Part shown: positions 50,140 to 58,285 of the stretch, one piece after another | Position numbering within the stretch: the stretch's first letter is position 1 | Layout: each line of letters begins with the position of its first letter | NCBI RefSeq assembly: GCF_000158955.1 | Contig: NZ_GG657757.1 | Span: 1 to 64,000, forward strand | DNA from: Streptomyces viridochromogenes DSM 40736 | GTDB lineage: Bacteria; Actinomycetota; Actinomycetes; Streptomycetales; Streptomycetaceae | Direction of reading: 5' to 3' | Length of the DNA stretch: 64,000 nucleotides | Program-made: the position numbers and the translations under genes | Notes under the pieces: model-generated | What the model was told of the DNA's origin: nothing | Databases searched by the model: none | Seen by the model: the letters and a program-made list of their open reading frames with translations, nothing else

Positions 50140-50312
50140 CGGCCACCGTACTGCGGATTCTCGATGGTTTCGCCAGTGGGCCGCGCCCACTCCCAGCGCC
50201 TGGCGCGCAGACTTCGGTAGTCGGCGGCGGTCGGCTGGCTGGTGCTGGCGCGGTTCGTGAGTCGGTTGAGGCCCATTGCAACCAGGAGCTCCGGTGGGTA
50301 GTCCTGTCAGTC

Positions 50313-51509
50313 ATGATCCCACGCCTGCTCCAGCGCCATGCTGAAAGGCGCAGTCTGCGCCTTTGGCACATCAGTGTCGTTCTGGTCCTGGCCTTCACCG
50401 CAGCGGTTCTGGTGGCCTCCGCGGTCTTCTACACCGGATGGGACCTCCTTGGCGCCCGCGAGTTGAAGCCTGAGCGACGCCTCGACTCCAAGACCCTCTT
50501 CGACCTGGTCAAGCTCTCCTTTGGTGTCGTGGCTGGCGCGGGTGCCCTGGTCGCCCTAGTGGTGGCCTATCGCCGCCAGCGGATCGACGAGGACGGTGCC
50601 TTGCGCGAGGCCACCCGCCTGCACACCGAACGCTTCACCACCGCTGTCTCCCAACTCGGAAACGAGTCCGCCGCGGTTCGCCTCGGTGGCGTGCATGCTC
50701 TGGCCGGGCTCGCTGACGACGCCCCCACCCGCGCGCTGCGCCAGACCTGCATCGATGTTCTGTGCTCGTATCTTCGGCTGCCCTACACCGCCGAAACTGA
50801 CCTTCCGGTGGGCGACGCGGACGGCCGGCACACCTACCTGGCCCTGCGGGAAGTCCGGCACACTGTCATCCGGCTGATCCGTGACCACCTCCGCCTGCCG
50901 CTTGAGCATAAGCACTCCTGGCAAGGCCACAACTTCGACCTCACCGGGGTCACGTTCGACGGCGGAGACTTCTCGCAGGCAGCGTTTTCGGGGGGCTCGG
51001 TCGATTTCAGGGGGGCGACCTTCTGCGCTGGCAGGGTCAGCTTCCGCCAGGCGACGTTCTCCGGCGGCACGGTCTACTTCAGTGGAGTATCATTTTCCGG
51101 CGGCACGGTGAGCTTCCGTCAGGCGACGTTCTCCGGCGGCGAGGTCGACTTCAGCGGGGCTGACTTCTCCGCTGGAACGGTTAGCTTCCTCCAGTCAACG
51201 GCCCCCGGCGGGGTGATCAACTTCCGCCAGGCGACGTTTTCCGGCGGCACGGTCGACTTCCGCCAGATGACAGTCAGCGGCGGGAGGCTCGGCTTTGTGC
51301 AGGTGGAGTTCTCCAGCGGTGAAGTCATCTTCTACTCGGCGGAACTCTCAGACGGTGCCATCATTTTCCGCGAAGCAACGTTCTCGGGCGGCACGGTCGA
51401 CTTCAGCAACGCAAGTGGCCCTGCCCCGTCTGACCTGGTCCCGGCGACAGGTTCTGGCTCGCCGACCGGGTTGACCCTGTCGGCAGCCTGGGTCGCCGGT
51501 GGAACATAG
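50313..51509 (+). CDS. membrane protein with twelve 12-residue repeats (pentapeptide-repeat-like)
   Basis: A 398-residue protein. Residues about 19-40 and 65-87 are transmembrane (LWHISVVLVLAFTAAVLVAS; VVAGAGALVALVVAYRR). Next is a helical region (REATRLHTERFTTAVSQLGN, AVRLGGVHALAGLADDAPTR) common to Streptomyces pentapeptide-type membrane proteins. Residues 223-366 are twelve tandem units of the type ATFSGGTVxFRQ, 12 residues each, which should form a right-handed beta-solenoid on the cytoplasmic side. Classical pentapeptide repeats have a 5-residue period, so this is a variant. Ends in a flexible Ser/Thr/Gly tail. Confidence 0.85.
   Translation: MIPRLLQRHAERRSLRLWHISVVLVLAFTAAVLVASAVFYTGWDLLGARELKPERRLDSKTLFDLVKLSFGVVAGAGALVALVVAYRRQRIDEDGALREATRLHTERFTTAVSQLGNESAAVRLGGVHALAGLADDAPTRALRQTCIDVLCSYLRLPYTAETDLPVGDADGRHTYLALREVRHTVIRLIRDHLRLPLEHKHSWQGHNFDLTGVTFDGGDFSQAAFSGGSVDFRGATFCAGRVSFRQATFSGGTVYFSGVSFSGGTVSFRQATFSGGEVDFSGADFSAGTVSFLQSTAPGGVINFRQATFSGGTVDFRQMTVSGGRLGFVQVEFSSGEVIFYSAELSDGAIIFREATFSGGTVDFSNASGPAPSDLVPATGSGSPTGLTLSAAWVAGGT
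50979..51410 (+). repeat. 12 tandem 36-base coding repeats
   Basis: Each unit encodes about A-T-F-S-G-G-T-V-x-F-R-Q. Several units share near-identical DNA (for example CAGGCGACGTTCTCCGGCGG), which suggests recent unit duplication or gene conversion. It is coding sequence and not a CRISPR. Confidence 0.8.
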
Positions 51510-51593
51510 TCACCTCGTGACGCCTGCTGACGGCGTAACGGCGGCCCGCCAGTGCACAGGAGCAGTAGTCAAAAGCTGTGGATCAGTAGCTGT

Positions 51594-51890
51594 TCACACG
51601 GTCTCGTGGTTCAGGTGGATGAGCCCTTCGATGGAGCCCAGGCGGGCTTGTAGCGCCGGGTCCGCGGCCGGAGTGGTGGTGAACAACAGCACCTGGGCCG
51701 CTGGGTGTTCCGGAGTGTAGAGGTCGTCTTCGCCGTCGTCGCCGGGGATCGAATCGGGCTGGATCTCGATTCGTCCGTTGGGGCTGCTGGCGAGGTGGTA
51801 GACGCCTCGGTAATCGCTGTCGCGCTCGGTGAAGACCTGCCCGAGGCAGTCACTGACGAGCCGGACCAGCTCGCCGGCGGTGTGGGACAT
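51594..51890 (-). CDS. small hypothetical protein (98 aa)
   Basis: Starts MSHTAGELVRLVSDCLGQVF, with a strand-rich centre (YRGVYHLASSPNGRIEIQPD) and a C-terminal alpha/beta part (QVLLFTTTPAADPALQARLG). It is acidic and intact. Not recognised. The transposase relic just upstream may have removed its original promoter. Confidence 0.65.
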   Translation of the reverse strand: MSHTAGELVRLVSDCLGQVFTERDSDYRGVYHLASSPNGRIEIQPDSIPGDDGEDDLYTPEHPAAQVLLFTTTPAADPALQARLGSIEGLIHLNHETV

Positions 51891-51895
51891 GGGAA

Positions 51896-52130
51896 TCAGC
51901 GTCCGCAGCGACCCGCGGATCGACGTGCCCAGGATCTGGCATCACGAGGTCCGGTCTGACTCCAGCGCGGCGACGATGCGTCGGGCCAGCCCGACACGAA
52001 CTGGTCCGACGAGCGCCGGCTATGGCCGTCCGCATAACAGAACAAACCGCCCGCGCTGGTCGGCGGATCCGGCTGGAGCCAGTGGGTGACGTCCACCGCC
52101 AGGATCAAGACTTCGTCTCATTTGGAGTGC
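51896..52130 (-). mobile_element. transposase relic, same family as the 75-1559 element
   Basis: LAVDVTHWLQPDPPTSAGGL then FCYADGHSRRSSDQFVSGWP aligns with LAVDVSPWLRSDAPCSPERL and FCHVYGRAKTASQFIPGWP of the intact transposase. The frame then breaks. Only the region around the first catalytic Asp remains. Confidence 0.7.
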
Positions 52131-52300
52131 TGGACAGGCTGCACTCGAACCGAGGCTCGATAATTGCCACACCGGCATGCTCCTGTCACCGAAGCATGCG
52201 CCGGGGGTCGAGAGGGAGACGGGCGGAGTGCCGGTCGCGACACCGGCAGCTGATATCGCCTGTTCGTCGCCGTGGGTGAGGACTATGATCACCAACAAGG

Positions 52301-52375
52301 CGGGGTCGTAGCACAGAGGTAGTGCGCCGCGACATCATCTCGGAGGACGTCGGTTCGAATCCGACCGCCCCGCCC
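52301..52375 (+). tRNA. tRNA-like gene, possibly a pseudo-tRNA
   Basis: Folds as a cloverleaf: D-stem GCAC/GTGC with loop AGAGGTA, anticodon stem CCGCG/CTCGG (one mismatch), variable AGGAC, T-stem GTCGG/CCGAC with loop TTCGAAT, acceptor CGGGG(T)CG with CGCCCCG, where one T is bulged. The anticodon loop is ACATCAT; position 33 is C, not the usual U, and the anticodon position reads ATC. CCA is not encoded. TATGAT at 52284-52289 is a good -10. The bulge and C33 suggest a divergent or decayed tRNA, possibly brought by a plasmid or phage. Confidence 0.6.
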
Positions 52376-52451
52376 CTAGTCACCCTGAAGCCGCAGGTCA
52401 ACGGCCGCCGGTAGTGACGACCATCGGGCTTCGGCTCAGCACCATGGGGTG

Positions 52452-52501
52452 ATGGTCGAGCGCATGGTGCCGGATGAGTTGTGGGAGCTGTTTCAACGCA
52501 T
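52452..52501 (+). mobile_element. IS5-type transposase N-terminal scrap
   Basis: MVERMVPDELWELFQR is the standard N-terminus of a streptomycete IS5-family transposase. The similarity stops at about 52500 and unrelated sequence follows. Confidence 0.6.
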
Positions 52502-52790
52502 GCAGCCCCTCAACGAAGTACTGCTGCGATACCGCCTGCTCGCCTGGCGCGCGGACTGCCTACCTGCTCACGGTCGTCTATGTGTTGTCACCATGACCCG
52601 AGTGGGACTACTGCGGTAGTGAAGCCGCACCGGATACGGCGATACCTGCCTGGTGGAAGTCGTCCATGGCCGCGGCCGTCGTGTCCGGGGCGACTCCGAT
52701 AGTCCACGCGTACCCGTGCGCGGAAGCCGGCCTTCACAGCGTCCAGCGCGGTGGCACGCACGCAGTGGTCCGTGGCGATGCCCGCCGGAG

Positions 52791-53292
52791 CCGGACCCCA
52801 CCGAGGATGCCTTCAAGGCCGTCTCGGTCGGGGACTGCCTGGACGTCGTCGACACCGGGTACGGCGGCGAGGAAAAGTACGACTGGAGCGAAGAGGAGCC
52901 GAACACGGCGCCTTGCAGCACCGCGCGCGTGCGGGTCTACCGCACCACCAGCGACTGCGCCAGCGCCCGGGACCAGGCGACCTGGTCGTACTACTCCAGC
53001 AGCAGCGGCGAGCGCACCGCGCTTTGCCGCGAAGGCCAGTACCACAACGGCGACTGCCTGCTCGCCAACAACGACGGCGACTCTGCCAGCATCGCGCTGC
53101 TGTCGTCCGTGAACTGCACCGACAGACAGGTCCCCAGCGCGTACAACGGCATCTTCGTCATCACAGCCATCTACCGGGCAACGGCGAGCGCCACCACCGG
53201 ACTGCCGTGCCGGGCAGTACGATACGAACACATACTGGTCCCAGAAGGTGGACGACGACGCCACACTGCTGTGCCTTAAGGCATACGACTGA
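52791..53292 (+). pseudogene. secreted LppU/SCO3897-like domain, truncated and frameshifted
   Basis: The frame reads AFKAVSVGDCLDVVDTGYGG, then APCSTARVRVYRTTSDCASA, then TALCREGQYHNGDCLLANND, with regularly spaced Cys as in the extracellular domain of LppU/SCO3897-type proteins. Near 53210 the frame changes, and GQYDTNTYWSQKVDDDATLL with CLKAYD completes it to TGA 53290-53292. No signal peptide or start codon precedes the domain, so the 5' part is missing. Assignment to the family is tentative. Confidence 0.55.
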
Positions 53293-53403
53293 GCCCGCTG
53301 CGGCGCTAGGACGTTTCCTCCGGATCAGTGACGGGAGTATAGGCGGTTGGCGAGCCGATACCCGGTGGGGACGGGGGCCGCACGTGTTCGAGCGAGGCGT
53401 ACG

Positions 53404-53721
53404 ATGCCTGCCGTGCATGCCTCACACGACAACTTGCGGTGCGGGCTCTGTGGGCAGGTTATGGATGCCCAGCACGAGCAGAACCACGAGGAACCGGTGG
53501 TCAGCGCTGGCAGGAGCATGGAGTACGTCGTTATCGAACTGCGTGGAGCAACTGCTCATTGTCAAGCCGTCGATGAGCCGTCTCGAATGTTCAAGACCGG
53601 GGCCGACGTGCTGGCGGAGCAATTGGGGATTGCCCTGCCCAATCTTCTTGGCTGCCACTACACGTGCTGGGAGACGCCTGGGGAATACGGTGTCTTCCGG
53701 CGTGCCTTCGAACTGGTCTGA
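53404..53721 (+). CDS. hypothetical protein with CxxC (105 aa)
   Basis: Starts MPAVHASHDNLRCGLCGQVM, a likely half zinc site, with two further Cys (HCQAVDE, CHYTCWE). The C-terminus (EYGVFRRAFELV) is compact. Not recognised; intact among relics. The ATG at 53404 has a weak GAGG upstream. Confidence 0.5.
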   Translation: MPAVHASHDNLRCGLCGQVMDAQHEQNHEEPVVSAGRSMEYVVIELRGATAHCQAVDEPSRMFKTGADVLAEQLGIALPNLLGCHYTCWETPGEYGVFRRAFELV

Positions 53722-53738
53722 CCTGTGACAGTGCGCCG

Positions 53739-54636
53739 GACCGTTTCAATTGGGTCATCTGATCGTTGACCGATGCGTGTCGTTGAGTGACGCCCAGTGG
53801 GCAAGGATCGAGCCGTTGCTGCCGGACCGGACTCCGAGGCGGGGTGGGCGGTGGCGGGATCACCGGCAGTCGATCGACGCGATCGCGTTCAAGTACCGCA
53901 CCGGCACACCCTGGATGGACCTGCCCAAGCACTTCGGGTCGTGGAAGGGGTCCACAATCGGCTGCGGAAGTGGGCCGCCGACGGCACCTGGGAGCGCGTG
54001 TTCACCGCTCTGCTGGCCGAGGCCGACGCCGAAGGCGATCTCGCCTGGGTCGTCGCGGTCGACTCCACCATCGTCCGGGCTCATCAGCCCGCCGCCGGGG
54101 CCCGTCAAAAGGGGCCCCAGCCGGCGAGCCGGACCATCATGCCCTCGGACGGTCCCGCGGCGGTCTGACCACGAAGATCCACCTCACCGCGGACAGCCGC
54201 TGCCGTCCGCTCGCTTTCGTCCTCACGCCCGGGCAGGCAGGGGATGCCCCCGCCTTCGACCAGGTCATGGCCCGCCTGCGAGTGCCGCGGCCGGTCGGCC
54301 GACCCAGGACCACTCCGGAAATGGTCCTGGCCGATAAGGCGTACTCGTCCCGGGCGATCCGCGGTCATCTGCGGCGGCGTGGGATCCGGGCAGTGATCCC
54401 GCAGCCCGCCGACCAGGCCGCGAACCGCAAACGGCTCGGCCGCCTCGGCGGCCGTCCGCCGGCCTTCGACCGCGAGGCATACAAGCAACGCAACACAGTC
54501 GAGCGGTGCATCAACAGGCTCAAGCAGTGGCGCGGTCTGGCCACCCGCTACGACAAGACCGCCACGATCTACCTCGCCGGACTCCACATCGCCGCCATCT
54601 TCATCTGGTCCGCGCGGTGATCCGAAAGAAACTGCC
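53739..54636 (+). mobile_element. IS5-family (IS427-like) element, transposase in three frames
   Basis: Part 1 (from 53750) MGHLIVDRCVSLSDAQWARI to MDLPKHFGSWKG; part 2 VHNRLRKWAADGTWERVFTA to VVAVDSTIVRAHQPAAGARQ; part 3 RSRGGLTTKIHLTADSRCRP to NTVERCINRLKQWRGLATRY, stop near 54620. Each change is a -1 shift. The second is at CAAAAGGGGC (54105-54114), the place of the programmed frameshift in IS427-group elements. The first (AAGGGGTCC, about 53947) looks like loss of one G. Imperfect ends: GGACCGTTTCAATTGGGTC at 53739-53757, and GATCCGAAAGAAACTGCC at 54619-54636 (inverted). Confidence 0.85.
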
Positions 54637-54659
54637 TAGACGAGTAGTTCCGATGTGGC

Positions 54660-54755
54660 TCAGTGGTCGTAGGCGATGAGGGACCTGGTGACGGGTGCGC
54701 CGGTGTTGCGGTAGTGCCAGATCGCGCAGGTCCTTGCCAGGATCCGCTGGCCGGC
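54660..54755 (-). mobile_element. transposase C-terminal scrap
   Basis: Minus strand reads ILARTCAIWHYRNTGAPVTR then SLIAYDH and stop, the usual end of a group of streptomycete transposases (…IWHN…G.PVTRSLIAYDH). It interrupts the phage tape-measure fragment on the other strand. Confidence 0.65.
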
Positions 54756-55410
54756 CTGTCTCCGGCGCTGCTTCAGCAGATCGCGGAGGCCGGCATCGAG
54801 GGCGGCGGGCTGGAGACGGCGGGGGCGCTGCTTCAGGCGTCGTCGTCGGAGATCAAGTCGATGAACGGCCTTCAGTCGCAGAGCACGTCGGCGGCGGACA
54901 AGACCACGTCGGACGCCGTGTACAAGAACGCGATCGCGTACCAGGACAAGCTCGTGAAGTCCCTGACGACGCAGCGGACGAAGCTGGGGACGGCGATGGA
55001 CAAGCTCGCCGCAGCGATGGAGTAGGCCATCGAGCGCGGCTTCGGCATGCGCGCGGCGGGCGGGATCGTGGGCGCCGCGTCGGGTGGTGCGCGCGGCTCG
55101 TGGACGCTCGTCGGCGAGCATGCCCCGGAGCTCGTCCGCCTGCCGTTCGGCAGCCGCGTGTACTCGGGGCCGGACACCCGCCGCATGATGCAGCAGGGCG
55201 CCTGGGCGTCCATGCTCAACGCCCCCCGCTCCGGGCGGCGCCCGGTACACGCCGACGCCGGCCGGGAGCAGGGTGCAGAAGGTCGAGCTGGTGATTCGCT
55301 CCGGCGGCAGCAGACTCGATGACGTCCTCGCCGACATCATCCGGGTCCGTGGCGAGAGGCGGTGGCAACGTGCAGCACTACCTCGGGCAAGGCAACGGTT
55401 GATGTCGTAG
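54756..55410 (+). pseudogene. phage tail tape-measure protein C-terminal fragment
   Basis: GLSPALLQQIAEAGIEGGGL, then ETAGALLQASSSEIKSMNGL, and KLVKSLTTQRTKLGTAMDKL are typical of tape-measure proteins of actinophages. An in-frame TAG (55023-55025) follows AAME; the same frame goes on AIERGFGMRAAGGIVGAASG and ELVRLPFGSRVYSGPDTRRM. A frameshift near 55265 leads to VELVIRSGGSRLDDVLADII in another frame, ending TAG 55408-55410. This is a prophage relic. Confidence 0.75.
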
Positions 55411-55573
55411 CGGCACACGGGGAGGGGCGGGAGTCAGCGCCCGCACCCACCCGTGCGACGACCCGCCCGCCCTCTCGCCAACGAGGGCGGGGGTGCAGAG
55501 GACGGGCGGGCGACTGTGCGGCCCGGGTCGGCGTCGGGGGAGGCGTCGGCCGGGGCCGCGGCGCGTGGGCCTT

Positions 55574-56650
55574 TCAGTTTTGCGGTTCGCTGGCTGCTGC
55601 TGGCGTGGCGTGTAGGCGGGTCAGCCGGGCCGCCTCGTCGTCGCGGAAGGTCGCTACCTCGCGGCAGCGCTGGCTCATCACGAACCCGCCGAGTGACAGG
55701 CACAGGTCCATGCGCTGGATGCACACACCGACCATGAACGGGCCGCCCGCAGCGCGGTACAGCCGGACCCCGTAATACCCCTCCTGGCAGTCGTCGGGGT
55801 TGTTGAACCGGCAGTCGGCGCACGTTTCTGGTAGGCGCACGGGCCGGATGCTCTTCGCGTACAGCGTGCGCCCGTCCGGCAGGCGGTACGGCACCCGCTG
55901 GTCGGATGCTCCAGCTGTGATGATGCGCCGGACGGGCACGGCGCCCAGGTGGTCGACGACGTTCTGCATGGCGGCCACGGAGGCGCCCCCGTCCTCCAGG
56001 GACACGAGCATCCGTACTACGACGGAGCGGCCGTGTCGCTCGATGATGTGGAGCACGCGGTCGACGTGACCACGGTCGGGGATCACGATGTTGGCGGAGA
56101 CCTTGATGCCGTGCGCGGTCGCGGCCTCGATCGTCGCGTCGAGGGCGGCCAACTTGCGCTCGGCAAGCTTCGGAGAGGCAAGGCGCGGCGCCTGGACGGC
56201 GGCGAGCTCGGCCGGGGTGGTGCCGAACACCGACAGGTTGATGCGGTCGAGGCCGGCTGCCGCGGCGGCGGGCAGGACCGCGGCGCCGTTCTCGCCGTTC
56301 GAGGTGAGTCCGACAGTGAGCCCGAGGCGCCGGGCGATGGTGATCAACCCGGGCAGGTCGGGGTGCAGCGTCGGCTCGCCACCGGTGAAGTGCACTTCGT
56401 TCGTGGGCAGGCTGCCGCGAACAGCTGCGAGAGCCGTAGCGAAGTCGGCGTCGGCGGCGATCCGGGCGGGCAGGAAGTCGGCGCCGTTGGTGCGGAGGTA
56501 GATGGAGACGCGCCCGGTGCGGCCCGGCGCGGCGACGGGTGTTCCCTCGTTGTGGCAGAACGAGCAGGCGAAGCCGCACGCGTCGATGATCTTCACTCGC
56601 AGGGTGCGGTCCGGTTTCACTTCCACCGGCACGTCGCTCAAGTCGTGCAT
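55574..56650 (-). CDS. radical SAM protein
   Basis: A 358-residue enzyme from ATG 56650 (AAGGGGG upstream). The [4Fe-4S] loop is CGFACSFC (residues 25-32, CxxxCxxC). Then come VHFTGGEPTLHPDLPGLITI (GGE SAM motif) and a MoaA-like barrel. The C-terminal part has CADCRFNNPDDCQEGYYGVR and VGVCIQRMDLC, which probably bind an auxiliary cluster. Reaction unknown. The CYTH gene lies 60 bases upstream on the same strand, followed by small ORFs, suggesting one operon. A peptide-modifying role is possible but there is no recognised precursor. Confidence 0.88.
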   Translation of the reverse strand: MHDLSDVPVEVKPDRTLRVKIIDACGFACSFCHNEGTPVAAPGRTGRVSIYLRTNGADFLPARIAADADFATALAAVRGSLPTNEVHFTGGEPTLHPDLPGLITIARRLGLTVGLTSNGENGAAVLPAAAAAGLDRINLSVFGTTPAELAAVQAPRLASPKLAERKLAALDATIEAATAHGIKVSANIVIPDRGHVDRVLHIIERHGRSVVVRMLVSLEDGGASVAAMQNVVDHLGAVPVRRIITAGASDQRVPYRLPDGRTLYAKSIRPVRLPETCADCRFNNPDDCQEGYYGVRLYRAAGGPFMVGVCIQRMDLCLSLGGFVMSQRCREVATFRDDEAARLTRLHATPAAASEPQN

Positions 56651-56710
56651 GGAGCCCCCTTCTCCGGGTGGCCGGGGTACGGTGCCCCCGCCCCTGTCGC
56701 AGGCGCCGGC

Positions 56711-57250
56711 CTACCCGAAGCGCAGGTCGGCGATGGAGTCCAGGTCGATGCCGTACAGGCCGTAGACCTTCGTGGTGTTGATCGATGTGAGCTGGTCGTG
56801 GCCGATGCCCAGCGCGGCGGCGGCCTCCCACACCTGTGCTTCGTCGTCGGCCTCGATCTCCAGGTATGGCGGGATGCGCGGCCACTCGTCGACCTCAAGG
56901 CGGGCAGCGCCGAGGGTGTACGAGGTGCGCCGGTTCTCCTGGTAGCTGCGCGGCGTCAAGCCGGTGAGCCGCAGCAGCGCGGCGGCTTCCTCGAAGCTGT
57001 CGACGGTCACCTCGGTCTCGTGGGTCCCGTCGACGGCGTCCGTGGCGATCTGCTTCACGCACAGGGTGACCTCGGTCCCCGTGTCGCGTAGCCGCACCCA
57101 GCGGCCGGGGACGGCCGGGAGGGTGTCGTACACGTACCGCCGCATGAGGCGCGTCCCGGTCGTGCGGACGCCTCCGGCCTCGGTGATGAGCCGCGCGACC
57201 TTCGCGGGGTCCACATCGAGGGCCTTCACTTCGAACTCAATGCCTGCCAT
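56711..57250 (-). CDS. CYTH-domain protein (class IV adenylate cyclase type)
   Basis: A 179-residue protein starting MAGIEFEVKALDVDPAKVAR with the EFExK motif of CYTH enzymes, followed by GTRLMRRYVYDTLP, WVRLRDTGTEVTLCVKQ, THETEVTVDSFEEAAALLRL and RLEVDEWPRIPPYLEIEAD. CYTH proteins bind triphosphates in a tunnel with a divalent metal (adenylate cyclase, thiamine or inorganic triphosphatase). The substrate here is not predictable. Between the radical SAM gene and small ORFs on one strand. Confidence 0.85.
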   Translation of the reverse strand: MAGIEFEVKALDVDPAKVARLITEAGGVRTTGTRLMRRYVYDTLPAVPGRWVRLRDTGTEVTLCVKQIATDAVDGTHETEVTVDSFEEAAALLRLTGLTPRSYQENRRTSYTLGAARLEVDEWPRIPPYLEIEADDEAQVWEAAAALGIGHDQLTSINTTKVYGLYGIDLDSIADLRFG

Positions 57251-57339
57251 GGATCTCCGATCGCTGGTCGCTGCTGGTGTCTCAACGACCATGCAGCGTA
57301 AGGCCCGCAGCGTTGCGGGGTGCTCGATGGGTGGCAGGG

Positions 57340-57582
57340 CTACAGGCGAGTGCCGACGGCGATCGTGTCGTTCCCCGCGAGCCGCAAAATCGCCCGGAGG
57401 ACGATCGGCAGACGACGGTCGTCGAGGTCCTCCACGGAGGCGAGGGTGGTGATCCCGATACCGACCATGGACAGAACCAGGCTGAGGAACACGCGCTGCT
57501 GCTCGTCGAGGCCGAGCCCGTACTGCAGCCCGGACAGCCCCTGGAAGTCAGCTTTCTGGCCGCGGCTGGTGTCGACGATCAG
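57340..57582 (-). CDS. small ORF with one membrane helix (80 aa), start unclear
   Basis: Reads IVDTSRGQKADFQGLSGLQY, then LDEQQRVFLSLVLSMVGIGI with a hydrophobic helix, then DDRRLPIVLRAILRLAGNDT. No ATG or GTG start precedes it; a CTG at 57582 overlaps the stop of the upstream 53-residue ORF as CTGA. Either CTG is used, or the two are one gene broken by an indel (combined about 133 residues). Function unknown. Confidence 0.45.
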   Translation of the reverse strand: MIVDTSRGQKADFQGLSGLQYGLGLDEQQRVFLSLVLSMVGIGITTLASVEDLDDRRLPIVLRAILRLAGNDTIAVGTRL

Positions 57583-57740
57583 AGCGTGGCGGTGGCCGGC
57601 ACCGACAGGATCGTCTGCTCCTCGACCAGCGCCTGCACGGCAGCCCGGACGCGTGACGACTTCGCGGTGCGCACCAGCTGCTTGCCCAGCCTCGGCAGCT
57701 CGTCGGTGACCTCGGGCGTCTCGGTCTCGGTGATGGTCAT
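57579..57740 (-). CDS. small protein (53 aa)
   Basis: MTITETETPEVTDELPRLGK then QLVRTAKSSRVRAAVQALVE and EQTILSVPATATL. The ATG overlaps the stop of the upstream gene (ATGA, 57737-57740). It is short, helical, with an acidic start and basic middle. Its place three genes before a radical SAM gene invites comparison with precursor peptides, but it has no Cys and no Gly-rich leader end. It could also be the N-terminal half of the next ORF. Confidence 0.55.
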   Translation of the reverse strand: MTITETETPEVTDELPRLGKQLVRTAKSSRVRAAVQALVEEQTILSVPATATL

Positions 57741-58198
57741 GCCGATGCCTCCGCTGGGCGTCGGTACCCGCCAGGGCCAAAGGTGGCGGCGAGTACGGCA
57801 GGGTCAGTGAGTTGGCCCGATCCGTCCGGGCGGGTGAGCCAGAACCGGCCGCATGCCGGCCAGCCCGTCGGCGGGCAGTGCAGAGGCCAGCCGACCGGCT
57901 GCACGGTCACCATGCGCAGGTCGGCCAGCTCGTCGACGGCGTCGAGCGGAACGAGCCACCAGGCCGTGTCGAGCGTCGGGTCGGCCACGACCGGGCCCCG
58001 GTGCTCGGGGTGGATCCGGGTGTGGGCCTGCATGCTCGCGACAAGCGGGGCCTCAACCACCAGCCACGCCTTGCCGGACCGGATCGGTGCCAGTGCCTCA
58101 AGGTTCCAGGCCTCACGAACGAGGGCGGGGTATGCGGAGCAGCCAGCCAGCAACGCGTCTCCCGCCTCGCACCGCTCAGTGCACTTCGGTAGGGCCAC
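57737..58198 (-). CDS. conserved hypothetical protein
   Basis: About 153 residues from GTG 58198 (VALPKCTERCEAGDALLAGC). Six Cys, three close together at the N-terminus, and many Trp (DTAWWLVPLDAVDELADLRM, TGWPACGRFWLTRPDGSG). It begins a run of overlapping small genes that leads to the CYTH and radical SAM genes. Not recognised. Confidence 0.65.
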   Translation of the reverse strand: MALPKCTERCEAGDALLAGCSAYPALVREAWNLEALAPIRSGKAWLVVEAPLVASMQAHTRIHPEHRGPVVADPTLDTAWWLVPLDAVDELADLRMVTVQPVGWPLHCPPTGWPACGRFWLTRPDGSGQLTDPAVLAATFGPGGYRRPAEASA

Positions 58199-58285
58199 GA
58201 GCGAGACGCTACGTAGGGCGATTGCTCCTCTGGGTGACGATTGCGCGCGATTGCACACACGGTAGGGAGCCTTGCGGCCGGTTGC

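Noticed and set aside
50979..51410. 36-base tandem repeats as a CRISPR array
   Set aside because: Repeats are contiguous without spacers and encode a regular protein repeat.
52301..52375. The odd tRNA as an amber suppressor explaining the in-frame TAGs
   Set aside because: The anticodon loop is ACATCAT; no register gives CTA. The TAG genes also carry other lesions.
57579..57740. The 53-aa ORF as a certain RiPP precursor for the radical SAM enzyme
   Set aside because: No Cys or known leader motif, and it may be half of a split gene; kept only as a question in the cluster finding.
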